A DNA stretch of 11,609 nt from JBEVMS01 sp040508515 (GTDB lineage: Bacteria > Pseudomonadota > Gammaproteobacteria > Xanthomonadales > Rhodanobacteraceae): NCBI GenBank assembly GCA_040508515.1, contig JBEVMS010000074.1:1-11609 (forward strand), read 5' to 3'. Below the pieces are notes generated by a model that saw nothing but the letters and a program-made list of their open reading frames with translations, had not been told where the DNA came from and did not search any database. A program made the translations under genes and the position numbers. Positions 1-5,958 of the stretch are shown here, in pieces (within the stretch, counting starts at the first letter, position 1; the number at the start of each line of letters is the position of its first letter).

Positions 1-16
1 GAATCCGGCTTTTTTA
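1..16 (+). terminator. Possible 3' arm of a plus-strand terminator cut by the window edge
   Basis: The window opens with GAATCCGGC directly followed by six T residues (10-15). This is how the 3' arm and U-tract of an intrinsic terminator look. The matching 5' arm (GCCGGATTC) would have to lie left of the window, so the hairpin cannot be seen. It would end a plus-strand unit converging on the response regulator gene. This is inference from half a structure. Confidence 0.25.
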
Positions 17-40
17 TGGCTGAAAATAATACTCAGCGGT

Positions 41-700
41 TCAAGTCGACGTACCGACCTGATTGTTCTGACTGTCCAGCAAGCCATGCACAGTCATCAA
101 ATGCGCCAACCCGATGACATGTTCCACTTGCAATTTCTCCATCAAGCGCTGCTTGTAAGTCGACACCGTCTTGGGGCTCAGATTGAGCTGTTCGCCGATC
201 AAGGTCAGTGGTTTGCCGCGTACAAGCATCATCGCCACTTCAAGCTCGCGGCTCGACAACATGTCAAATGGCGAACCATCGCCATCCAAGGTCGCCAATG
301 CCAGCTGCTGGGCAACCGAAGGGGCCAAGTACCGTCGTCCGCTGGCTACCTGTCGTACCGCGTTCAGTAGCTCTTCGGCAGCACAACCCTTGGTGAGATA
401 TCCCAACGCCCCGGCATCAAGCAGACGCTTGGGAAACCGCGCGTCGTCCACCACCGTAACCACCACAATATGCGTATGCAGCTTCGCGCGCACCACGCGC
501 TCGGTGAGCTCGATACCGCTCATGCCGGGCATATGCACGTCGACCAGCGCGATATCCGGGGCCAGCGAGCGAATCAGACGCAGCCCTTCTTCCGCGCTGC
601 CCGCCTCGCCGCGAATACGTATATCCGGCTGTTGCTGCAGAATCATCCTGAAACCCGTGCGAACCAATTCGTGATCGTCAATTAGCACTACATTGATCAC
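41..700 (-). CDS. gacA: GacA/UvrY-type two-component response regulator (NarL/FixJ family)
   Basis: This is a DNA-binding response regulator of 219 residues, close to the usual GacA/UvrY length (about 218). The N-terminal receiver domain shows the acidic pair D8-D9, phospho-acceptor D54 in LVDVHMPGMSG, T82 and K104. The C-terminal LuxR-type helix-turn-helix (about 138-200) contains LSSRELEVAMMLVRGK and LSPKTVSTYKQRLMEKL. In gammaproteobacteria GacA/UvrY is phosphorylated by a GacS/BarA hybrid kinase and acts through small RNAs that sequester CsrA/RsmA. No kinase gene is in this window. I chose the GTG at 700 because GGGAGG lies about 7 nt upstream and the receiver domain begins at once. The frame stays open to an ATG at 904, but those 68 extra residues resemble no domain. 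The gene is transcribed away from the tRNA-Leu gene. Family assignment is strong; gacA rather than another NarL-family name is less certain. Confidence 0.85.
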   Translation of the reverse strand: MINVVLIDDHELVRTGFRMILQQQPDIRIRGEAGSAEEGLRLIRSLAPDIALVDVHMPGMSGIELTERVVRAKLHTHIVVVTVVDDARFPKRLLDAGALGYLTKGCAAEELLNAVRQVASGRRYLAPSVAQQLALATLDGDGSPFDMLSSRELEVAMMLVRGKPLTLIGEQLNLSPKTVSTYKQRLMEKLQVEHVIGLAHLMTVHGLLDSQNNQVGTST

Positions 701-958
701 TTCGCGCCCTCCCTGATTAGGCTTGATGAAATTAGGACGACTGCGTCGCCATTGCAACCCCGCATCAGCATTCAGCGGTACATGCCGTATGGCTGCAACG
801 CCTGTACAAACGAATGACTCAAGCACCGTCGAGGATTTTGTCGTCTCGGCTGCTACCGTATGCCTCATGCATTTGCGCTCCATGGCTAGCTCATCGAAGC
901 GCATTGCATAAAGCTTCGTACCGATACCGCAAGATGGCCTGCGTCTTGACCAGCAAGC

Positions 959-987
959 GTGTCAGGCTCATCCACTCATGGTAAGAT
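959..987 (+). promoter_or_regulatory. Candidate promoter of the split tRNA-Leu gene
   Basis: GTGTCA (959-964) and TAAGAT (982-987) are separated by 17 nt. Each matches four of six bases of the sigma-70 -35 and -10 consensus. Transcription would start near 994, about 36 nt before the tRNA. A small hairpin (GCCTG 1009-1013 with CAGGC 1018-1022, loop CTGG) sits in that leader. No better-matched pair was seen between 905 and 1029, but the match is moderate. Confidence 0.35.
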
Positions 988-1029
988 GCACAATCCAAAG
1001 CGATTGTTGCCTGCTGGCAGGCTTCCACC

Positions 1030-1336
1030 GCCCGAGTGGTGAAACTGGTAGACACAAGGGACTTAAAACAATTTGAGCCTCCGTCGAGAAATCGACGAAG
1101 TGAAGCCCGTCAAATTCGGTGAAAGCCCTGGATGCATATCCGCGCCAACGCCGAGCCAAGCCCACCTCGATGTGGGAAGGTGTAGAGAGCAGACGGCGGG
1201 CACCTAAAGCCAAAAAGGCCATGGTGAAGGCGTGCTCCAGACCACGAACAGCGCAACGCTGGCGACGAAAGTCGAAGTGGTAAGAAAATCCCTCGACTTA
1301 ACCGTCGTACCGGTTCGATTCCGGTCTCGGGCACCA
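1030..1336 (+). tRNA. tRNA-Leu(UAA), split by a group I intron in the anticodon
   Basis: The exons are 1030-1064 (35 nt) and 1285-1336 (52 nt); joined they give an 87-nt class II tRNA. Acceptor GCCCGAG (1030-1036) pairs with CTCGGGC (1326-1332), followed by discriminator A1333 and encoded CCA (1334-1336). The D arm is GTG/CAC around AAACTGGTAGA. Anticodon stem AGGGA (1057-1061) pairs with TCCCT (1289-1293), closing loop CTTAAAA with anticodon TAA. The long variable arm CGAC/GTCG (1294-1297 with 1304-1307) is the hallmark of leucine and serine tRNAs. The T arm is ACCGG/CCGGT around TTCGATT. The interruption lies between U34 and A35, the same place as in the cyanobacterial and plastid tRNA-Leu(UAA) introns. 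The tRNA reads UUA and, by wobble, UUG codons. Every arm pairs fully, so it is not a decayed copy. Confidence 0.95.
1065..1284 (+). ncRNA. Group I intron within tRNA-Leu(UAA), 220 nt, probably subgroup IC3
   Basis: This ribozyme should excise itself by two transesterifications started by a guanosine cofactor. Features seen: exon end CTT (1062-1064) can pair with GAG in the intron (P1), leaving the usual U.G wobble at the 5' splice site. P2 is CGTCGA/TCGACG closed by a GAAA tetraloop (1082-1097). P3 is GCCCG (1105-1109) with CGGGC (1197-1201). P4 is TTCGG (1115-1119) with CCGAG (1151-1155). P6 is CCCAC (1161-1165) with GTGGG (1172-1176). P7, which holds the guanosine site, is GAGCA (1187-1191) with TGCTC (1233-1237). 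P8 is CACC/GGTG (1201-1204, 1223-1226) with inner GCC/GGC. The P9 domain is ACCAC (1241-1245) with GTGGT (1277-1281), enclosing CAGCG/CGCTG and a GAAA-capped CGAC/GTCG hairpin. The last base is G1284. P5 is less clear to me. There is no room for, or trace of, a homing endonuclease. Confidence 0.92.
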
Positions 1337-1352
1337 AGCAAATTATTATGCC

Positions 1353-1386
1353 GCTGCATGGCCACTTAAATGGCTAAGCGTGCAGC
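1353..1386 (+). other. Stem-loop just downstream of the tRNA
   Basis: GCTGCA (1353-1358) pairs with TGCAGC (1381-1386), and inside it GCCA (1361-1364) pairs with TGGC (1371-1374). It starts 17 nt after the CCA end and has no T-tract, so it could be a 3' processing or termination structure for the tRNA transcript. Seen as a fold only. Confidence 0.35.
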
Positions 1387-1410
1387 TACCTCGACCCAGA
1401 TCAACGCAGA

Positions 1411-1432
1411 TTAAAACAGCGACAATGTCGCT
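1411..1432 (-). terminator. Weak intrinsic terminator candidate downstream of the Hsp70-like gene
   Basis: On the minus strand AGCGACA and TGTCGCT form a near-perfect inverted repeat (1418-1432), followed by GTTTTAA. It lies 68 nt past the stop of the minus-strand Hsp70-like gene. The stem is short and the T-run has only four residues, so termination would be modest. Confidence 0.35.
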
Positions 1433-1500
1433 CGATCCTCGCGGCATGAGGATGCACGATGCTGGCAGAACGACGTCAAGCACGTGGAGGGTCACCCGCG

Positions 1501-2892
1501 CTAAACCTCGCTAGCCGCCACGGCCAGACCTGACACCACGCCCAGCGAGGGATCGCCCTCGACCAGTGGAATTTCTGGAAAACTGGCGCGCACCTGCGCC
1601 TTGACTTGCGGCGAGCGCGAGGTGCCGCCGGTGATGAAGACGCTCGCCGGCAATTCGTCCAGGTCGCCGCGCACGGTACTCAACGTGCGCTCCATCTGCG
1701 CCAGGAAAGGCGCAATGGCCGTGTGGAAATCCTCACTGCTGGCCTGCACTGCCAATCCTGGCTCGATAAAACCCAGATCGGCACGATGCTGATCCAGCCC
1801 GCTCAGGCTGATCTTCATGCGCTCGGCAGTCTGGTTGAGCCGTGTGGTGGCACCCAACTGTTGCAGCGCTTGCAGGCGTGCCGCATAAGGCGCCGGGACA
1901 AGTCGATAGTTCTGCTTCTGGAACTCGCGCTGCTTGGGCAGGTTGTGCACGCTGGCCGCTTCGACGAAGTGGTGCGGCGGTACCGCGGTGACGTTCTTGC
2001 CCAGATATGGCATGAAACTATGCAGGCTAACGCCCACATCCAAGTCGGTGCCGCCCTTGGGCAGGCCCCAACTGCGGGTGATCGAGGGGGCTTGACCGCC
2101 ACCGAGTTCGGCATAGGCCACGTCGGTGGTGCCGCCGCCAATATCCACGATGATCGCGCGCTGCCGCGACGCGAGACTCTTGTGATAGTGCATCGCGGCG
2201 GCGGCCGGCTCCTCAAGAAAACTCACCGTGTCGAAGCCGGCACTGGCGGCGGCTTCGCGTAGGATATCCACCGCCTGCACGGAGCCCTTCTCGCCCATGG
2301 AGCTGCGAAATTCCACCGGGCGACCAATCACCGCACCGCGCACCGGTACGCCGAGTTGCTGGCTGGCGGTCAAGCGGATGTGCTCCAGGATATGCGTGGC
2401 GATATGCACGATCACCTTGCGCACTTGTGGGTCCAGGCGAAAGCCGAACATCGATTTGGGCGACTCAATCAAGTTACCGCCGCCGGCTTCGAGATAGGCC
2501 TGCACCGCATCCTCGCCGAAAAGCGCGTGCTGGAAACTGGCCACGGAAACCGCGCTCTGCCGCGTCTGCTCTTCCATCCATTGACGGCGCACCACGCGCA
2601 ACGCATCGGTGCGCAATTCAGCTTCACTGCGCGCCGTGACCGGCACCTGCCCACGCGCCGCAGCGTCGGCGGCCAATTGGCGCTGCAAGGTGCGCGCCGA
2701 GCGCAGTTGCGCCTCCAATTGCTCTTGGAGCGACGGCGTCAACTCGAAATCATTGGGATCGGGCACCAGCTCCGGGAAGAACACCGCGGTACGAAACTGC
2801 TCGGCACTACCGAAGCGGATCAGCGTGAGCTGGCCTTCGACCATGGCGGCGGCGGCGGAATAGCTGGTGCCAAAATCGATACCGATGTGCAT
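1501..2892 (-). CDS. Hsp70-like (YegD-type) ATPase, DnaK-superfamily protein
   Basis: This 463-residue protein has the actin/Hsp70 nucleotide-binding fold. The phosphate-1 loop is at 4-10 (GIDFGTS), the FLEEPAAAAM segment at 225-234, the phosphate-2 loop at 250-257 (DIGGGTTD), and the adenosine motif at 420-428 (TGGTSRSP). The length is close to E. coli YegD (about 450). There is no substrate-binding domain or C-terminal lid as in DnaK, so it is not a classical chaperone. Residues about 50-112 are rich in Gln, Arg and Ala and predicted helical, an insertion typical of the YegD branch. The molecular role of this family is poorly defined; a chaperone-like or regulatory ATPase of the cytosol is likely. 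The ATG at 2892 opens directly into the ATPase fold, but no clear Shine-Dalgarno precedes it. It stands alone, with no DnaJ or GrpE beside it. Confidence 0.88.
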   Translation of the reverse strand: MHIGIDFGTSYSAAAAMVEGQLTLIRFGSAEQFRTAVFFPELVPDPNDFELTPSLQEQLEAQLRSARTLQRQLAADAAARGQVPVTARSEAELRTDALRVVRRQWMEEQTRQSAVSVASFQHALFGEDAVQAYLEAGGGNLIESPKSMFGFRLDPQVRKVIVHIATHILEHIRLTASQQLGVPVRGAVIGRPVEFRSSMGEKGSVQAVDILREAAASAGFDTVSFLEEPAAAAMHYHKSLASRQRAIIVDIGGGTTDVAYAELGGGQAPSITRSWGLPKGGTDLDVGVSLHSFMPYLGKNVTAVPPHHFVEAASVHNLPKQREFQKQNYRLVPAPYAARLQALQQLGATTRLNQTAERMKISLSGLDQHRADLGFIEPGLAVQASSEDFHTAIAPFLAQMERTLSTVRGDLDELPASVFITGGTSRSPQVKAQVRASFPEIPLVEGDPSLGVVSGLAVAASEV

Positions 2893-3344
2893 GCGTTGGA
2901 TCTACCAGGTCATGTGCAGCCGGATAGTATGACTGCCGCAGCCACGAGACCCAAACCCAGAACTGCCATAGCGCGGCAATAATGATACCGATGACCGGTT
3001 CACCGGCTTACGCTGCGTTGGACGGCGAATAGCTCCCGAGCTCGGCTTCGCACAGCGCGCTGACCCACGCGGTTGGGGGTGTGCCCCCTTCCCTCGGCGC
3101 GTGCATGTCGATATTGTTTTGGTGCAACGCCGGGACTCGAGTGTGCCGCGCGAGGAGGAAACTCTGCCTCCGGCGGCAACTCCATCCACTGGTGCCACCC
3201 AGCGGACGCTGAGAAGCATCAAGCGATGGCACGCCAGACGCGTTTCGCGTTTAGGGAACGCGCTGATTAGCCAAGGGACGTGCAACATAACGTTCTGATT
3301 GCCCTGCATCGCTTCGCGACGATGCAGGGGTGATCAGACCGTCC
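2893..3344. other. Gene-free intergenic region with several hairpins
   Basis: About 450 bases hold no ORF with a believable start, ribosome-binding site or recognisable product. Visible structures are GCGAA/TTCGC (3025-3029, 3047-3051) enclosing AGCTC/GAGCT; GGGGG-TGTG-CCCCC (3075-3088); and a long hairpin at 3295-3337, listed separately. It separates two minus-strand genes, so it should also hold the Hsp70-like gene's promoter, which I could not pick out. It could include the remnant of a dispersed repeat or insertion sequence; nothing seen proves that. Confidence 0.5.
3295..3337 (-). terminator. Strong hairpin downstream of the SDR gene
   Basis: CCCTGCATCG (3302-3311) and CGATGCAGGG (3320-3329) form a perfect 10-bp stem around an 8-nt loop. 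CTGAT (3295-3299) and ATCAG (3333-3337) can extend it. It begins 8 nt past the stop codon of the minus-strand dehydrogenase gene. There is no T-tract on either side, so it may act as a transcript-end stabiliser or a tail-less terminator. Confidence 0.5.
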
Positions 3345-4130
3345 TTAGATCACGGCGGCCTTGCCGCCGTCCATCGGGATCACCGCGCCGGTGATATAGC
3401 TGGCACGCGGCGAAGCCAGGAATAGCGCCAAATCGGCCACTTCTTCCGGCTCAGCCATACGACCCAGCGGGATCTCCGCCACCTGCTCGGCCAACACCGT
3501 TTCCTTGTCGCGACCGCTTGCCCGTGAGGCTGCCTCCAAACCTTCATCAACTCGGCTGGTGCGGGTCAATCCGGGATTGATCACGTTGACGCGTACCCCG
3601 CGCGCGGCATACGCGCTGGCGTAGCCGACCGAGGCGAGCATCAAGGCCGCATTGGCGGCGCCGCCACCGATGTGCATCGGATATGCCTGGCGCCCGCCCT
3701 GCCCAACCACATTGACGATGCTACCGCCGCCGCGCGTGGCCATGCGTTCGATCAGCGGGGCAATCAGATACATGTAGGGGAAATATTTGGCCTGCATCGC
3801 GGCCTCCAGGGCGGCGGCGTCCAGCTCCGCGGGCGGGGAGCGGCGTGCACCACCGGCGCTGTTCACCAGAACGTCGATCGGGCCGTGATCGTTCTCCACG
3901 CACTCCACCACCATCTGCGCCGCGACGCTGTCCGACAGATCGGCCGCCTGCACGCTCATGCTCAAGCCTTGCGCTTGCAGCCACTCCTGCGCCTCGCGCA
4001 AACGGCCCAGATCGCGCGCCACGCCGATCACCGTAGCGCCTTCGCGCGCGAACGCCTGCGCGCAGGCCAGCCCAATGCCTTTGCTGGCACCGCTGATCAG
4101 CACCACCCGTTTACTTAGTTCAAGTTCCAT
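3345..4130 (-). CDS. Atypical short-chain dehydrogenase/reductase (SDR) family protein
   Basis: This 261-residue Rossmann-fold protein has usual SDR length. The dinucleotide-binding motif SGASKGIG is at 13-20, an AADLSD segment at 62-67 (adenine pocket), NSAGG in place of NNAGG at 90-94, and VNVINPGLTRT plus the C-terminal ITGAVIPMDGG match classical SDRs. The active site does not. The YxxxK signature is replaced by HIGGG at 153-157, followed by AANAALML. The usual catalytic Ser is lost in NVVGQGG (140-146), and the Asn before it is replaced within MQAKYF. NAD(P)(H) binding is likely, but standard alcohol/ketone chemistry is doubtful; substrate unknown. The ATG at 4130 has a good GAGGAG about 7 nt upstream. 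It diverges from the ytr-like operon. I recall SDRs with a similar GGAANAAL segment, so this may be a distinct subfamily rather than a damaged gene. Confidence 0.88.
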   Translation of the reverse strand: MELELSKRVVLISGASKGIGLACAQAFAREGATVIGVARDLGRLREAQEWLQAQGLSMSVQAADLSDSVAAQMVVECVENDHGPIDVLVNSAGGARRSPPAELDAAALEAAMQAKYFPYMYLIAPLIERMATRGGGSIVNVVGQGGRQAYPMHIGGGAANAALMLASVGYASAYAARGVRVNVINPGLTRTSRVDEGLEAASRASGRDKETVLAEQVAEIPLGRMAEPEEVADLALFLASPRASYITGAVIPMDGGKAAVI

Positions 4131-4335
4131 ACCGCACTCCTCGATGATTGGCGCTGCAGCGATGGCAAGACACCGTTCGCCGCGTTGATGAATGTCGTGG
4201 CCTTAGCTGACGCCGGACTCTGCCGGAGAGCGGCGCATCCGCGCAATCTCGGCCTCCAGTAGCCGCGACTCGCCGTTCAGGGGCACGCATGACGCATAGG
4301 TCATTAGTCATGTTGCGAATTTTTCCCGGCACCCC

Positions 4336-4363
4336 TTGACGCGCAAATTTATGGTGTTATAGT
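4336..4363 (+). promoter_or_regulatory. Sigma-70 promoter of the ytr-like operon
   Basis: TTGACG (4336-4341) and TATAGT (4358-4363) are spaced by 16 nt and each match five of six consensus bases. This is the best promoter in the window. It lies 60 nt upstream of the first start codon and overlaps the palindromic operator at its -10 element. Confidence 0.8.
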
Positions 4364-4376
4364 TCACTACAACACC
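4353..4376 (+). promoter_or_regulatory. GGTG-N16-CACC operator, probable site of the YtrA-type GntR regulator
   Basis: The 24-bp element begins GGTG, ends CACC and has exactly 16 bases between. Its half-sites GTGTTATAGT and ACTACAACAC are reverse complements at nine of ten positions, around a TC centre. It covers the -10 element and the probable start site, a position that implies repression. A GGTG-N16-CACC motif is, to my recollection, the reported target of a YtrA-type GntR regulator in Xanthomonas citri. The gene for such a regulator lies 360 nt downstream, so autorepression is the natural reading. Palindrome and spacing are seen; binding is inferred. Confidence 0.75.
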
Positions 4377-4423
4377 GGCCAACGAGATCACCGGTGCACA
4401 AACCCACCACTGAGGATGCCGTC

Positions 4424-4732
4424 ATGAAAATGCCCAACCTGTTCGCTCTGAGTGCTGCCGTGATGATCACCGCCTTCAGCCTCTCGACCGTCCTGGCCGA
4501 CCAGCCCTATCAGCGCATATCCCACGTCAACGGGGTCAAGGTCGTCGATCTGCCCGCCGTCACTGTTACCCCGAGTGCGGAAGATCGTCGCTCCGCCGCC
4601 CTGCTCAGCAGCACCGATGCGGACACCGCCAGCGTGGCGTCGATCGATAGCGACGTCAGCGTGATCGGTTCGCAGCTGGCCATGCCCTACTATTCGTTTG
4701 GCTCCACGTTCGGCCGTATCACCAAGGAATAA
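4424..4732 (+). CDS. Small exported protein of unknown function, first gene of the ytr-like operon
   Basis: The product has 102 residues and I recognise no family. Residues 1-25 form a clear Sec signal peptide (short Lys start, hydrophobic core LFALSAAVMITAFSLSTV, likely cleavage after VLA before DQPYQ). The mature part is about 77 residues, with a NGVKVVDLPAVTVTP segment, a polar middle rich in Ser, Ala and Asp, and no cysteine or lipobox, so a soluble periplasmic protein is expected. I chose the ATG at 4424 because GAGG lies about 8 nt upstream and the signal peptide starts there. An in-frame GTG at 4394 would add ten polar residues before it. The stop is 3 nt before the GntR start, so the two are surely co-transcribed and probably coupled. 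Work with the ABC transporter, perhaps as sensor or accessory factor, is inference. Confidence 0.8.
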   Translation: MKMPNLFALSAAVMITAFSLSTVLADQPYQRISHVNGVKVVDLPAVTVTPSAEDRRSAALLSSTDADTASVASIDSDVSVIGSQLAMPYYSFGSTFGRITKE

Positions 4733-4735
4733 CTC

Positions 4736-5104
4736 ATGACCATCACCTGGAACGACAGCGTCCCGATCTACCGCCAACTGCGCGAACGCGTGGTGGCGAT
4801 GATTCTGGACGGCGCCTTGAACGAGGGCGACCCGCTGCCGTCGGTGCGCCAGGTCGCGGCGGATTATCAAATCAATCCGCTGACCGTATCCAAGGCCTAC
4901 CAGGAACTGGTCGACGACCAATTGGTTGAGAAAAAAAGGGGATTGGGAATGTTCGTTACCGACGGCGCCCGCGATGCGCTACTGAAATCCGAACGCGAGC
5001 GGTTTCTGCGCGAAGAATGGCCGACCTTGTTTGCGCGCTTGCAACGGCTCGGGCTGGACCTACAGACGCTGCTGCGCGAAGCATCTTCGGAGAAGCGCTC
5101 ATGA
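4736..5104 (+). CDS. GntR-family transcriptional regulator, YtrA subfamily
   Basis: This 122-residue repressor-type protein has a GntR winged helix-turn-helix: PIYRQLRERVVAMILDGAL (10-28), LPSVRQVAADYQINPLTVSKAYQELV (34-59) and the wing KKRGLGMFV (66-74). Only about 45 helical residues follow, without a large effector-binding domain. That short tail defines the YtrA subfamily, in which it serves dimerisation. YtrA regulators usually sit in operons with ABC transporters and repress them, as here. AAGGA about 8 nt upstream supports the ATG. The stop overlaps the next start (ATGA). The likely binding site is the GGTG-N16-CACC palindrome upstream of the operon. The inducing signal is unknown; in Bacillus the ytr operon responds to cell-wall antibiotics. 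Confidence 0.92.
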   Translation: MTITWNDSVPIYRQLRERVVAMILDGALNEGDPLPSVRQVAADYQINPLTVSKAYQELVDDQLVEKKRGLGMFVTDGARDALLKSERERFLREEWPTLFARLQRLGLDLQTLLREASSEKRS

Positions 5105-5958
5105 ACGCCGTCGTCACTGCCCGATCCGTGAGCAAGCGTTACAAGAACACCGCCGCGCTGGACGATGTCAGCTTCCAGATTGAAGCGGGGCGCATCGTCG
5201 GCTTGATCGGCCCCAACGGCGCCGGCAAGACCACCGCACTGAAGGCCATCCTGGGCCTCACCGATTTTCAGGGCGAGCTTTCCGTACTGGGGCTTGACCC
5301 GCGCAAGCAGCGCGATCAGCTGATGGAGCAGGTGTGTTTTATCGCCGACGTGGCGGTGTTGCCGCGCTGGCTGAAAGTGCGCGAGGCGGTGGATTTTGTC
5401 GCCAACGTGCATCCGCGTTTCGATCGCGCCAAATGCGAAGCTTTCCTGGCGCGTACCAAGTTGCAGCCGGAGCAGCGCGTCAAACAGATGTCCAAAGGCA
5501 TGATCGTGCAGCTGCACCTGGCGCTGGTGATGGCGATCGACGCCAAACTGCTGGTGCTGGACGAGCCCACGCTGGGCCTGGACATTCTCTACCGCAAGCA
5601 GTTCTATCACACCCTGCTGGAAGACTACTTCGACGAGAACAAGACCATCATCGTCACTACGCACCAGGTTGAAGAGGTTGAGCACATCCTGACCGACCTG
5701 ATGTTCATCCGCGACGGCAAGATCGTGCTCGACGCGGACATGGAGGCGATCGGCGAGCGCTTCATCGAAGTGATGGTCGGCGCCGAGCGCGCCGCCGAAG
5801 CCCGCTCGCTGAAGCCACTGGATGAGCGCCAGGTGTTCGGCAAGAGCATTTTTCTATTCGACGGCGTGAATCGCACCACGCTCGATGCGTTGGGCGAGGT
5901 GCGCCGCCCCTCGGTCAGCGACCTGTTCGTCGCCACCATGAAAGGAACCTACGCATGA
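5101..5958 (+). CDS. ABC transporter ATP-binding protein (ytr-like operon)
   Basis: This 285-residue cytoplasmic ATPase powers the permease encoded next. Walker A is GPNGAGKTT (37-45), Walker B LLVLDEPTLGLD (150-161) and the switch histidine lies in TTHQ (H188). The signature is MSKGMIVQ (130-137) instead of LSGGQ, a degenerate form common in exporters of the YtrB/BcrA type. The Q-loop glutamine seems replaced, since the segment reads FIADVAVLP (80-88). Residues about 220-285 are an additional C-terminal tail. The ATG at 5101 overlaps the regulator's stop codon and has GGAG upstream, so an upstream in-frame extension to 5017 inside the regulator gene is rejected. Its own stop overlaps the permease start (ATGA). 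Export of a hydrophobic compound or peptide, or envelope-stress defence, is inferred from family and regulator. Confidence 0.93.
   Translation: MNAVVTARSVSKRYKNTAALDDVSFQIEAGRIVGLIGPNGAGKTTALKAILGLTDFQGELSVLGLDPRKQRDQLMEQVCFIADVAVLPRWLKVREAVDFVANVHPRFDRAKCEAFLARTKLQPEQRVKQMSKGMIVQLHLALVMAIDAKLLVLDEPTLGLDILYRKQFYHTLLEDYFDENKTIIVTTHQVEEVEHILTDLMFIRDGKIVLDADMEAIGERFIEVMVGAERAAEARSLKPLDERQVFGKSIFLFDGVNRTTLDALGEVRRPSVSDLFVATMKGTYA

Noticed and set aside
701..904. N-terminal extension of the response regulator frame from ATG 904 (68 extra residues)
   Set aside because: No domain, no conserved pattern, and a well-placed GGGAGG before the GTG at 700 gives the standard GacA length.
1030..1336. tRNA-Leu 3' end as an integration (att) site
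   Set aside because: No direct repeat of the tRNA 3' end and no integrase gene are visible in this window.
968..1337. Minus-strand ORFs across the tRNA-Leu and intron region
   Set aside because: They are antisense to a fully paired tRNA and ribozyme, and have no motif or ribosome-binding site.
1606..2982. Long plus-strand ORFs antisense to the Hsp70-like gene
   Set aside because: They are shadows of a gene with intact ATPase motifs and show no family of their own.
3236..3275. Possible insertion-sequence end near GTTTAGGGAACGCGC
   Set aside because: It resembles IS termini in style, but no matching inverted partner or transposase fragment was found nearby.
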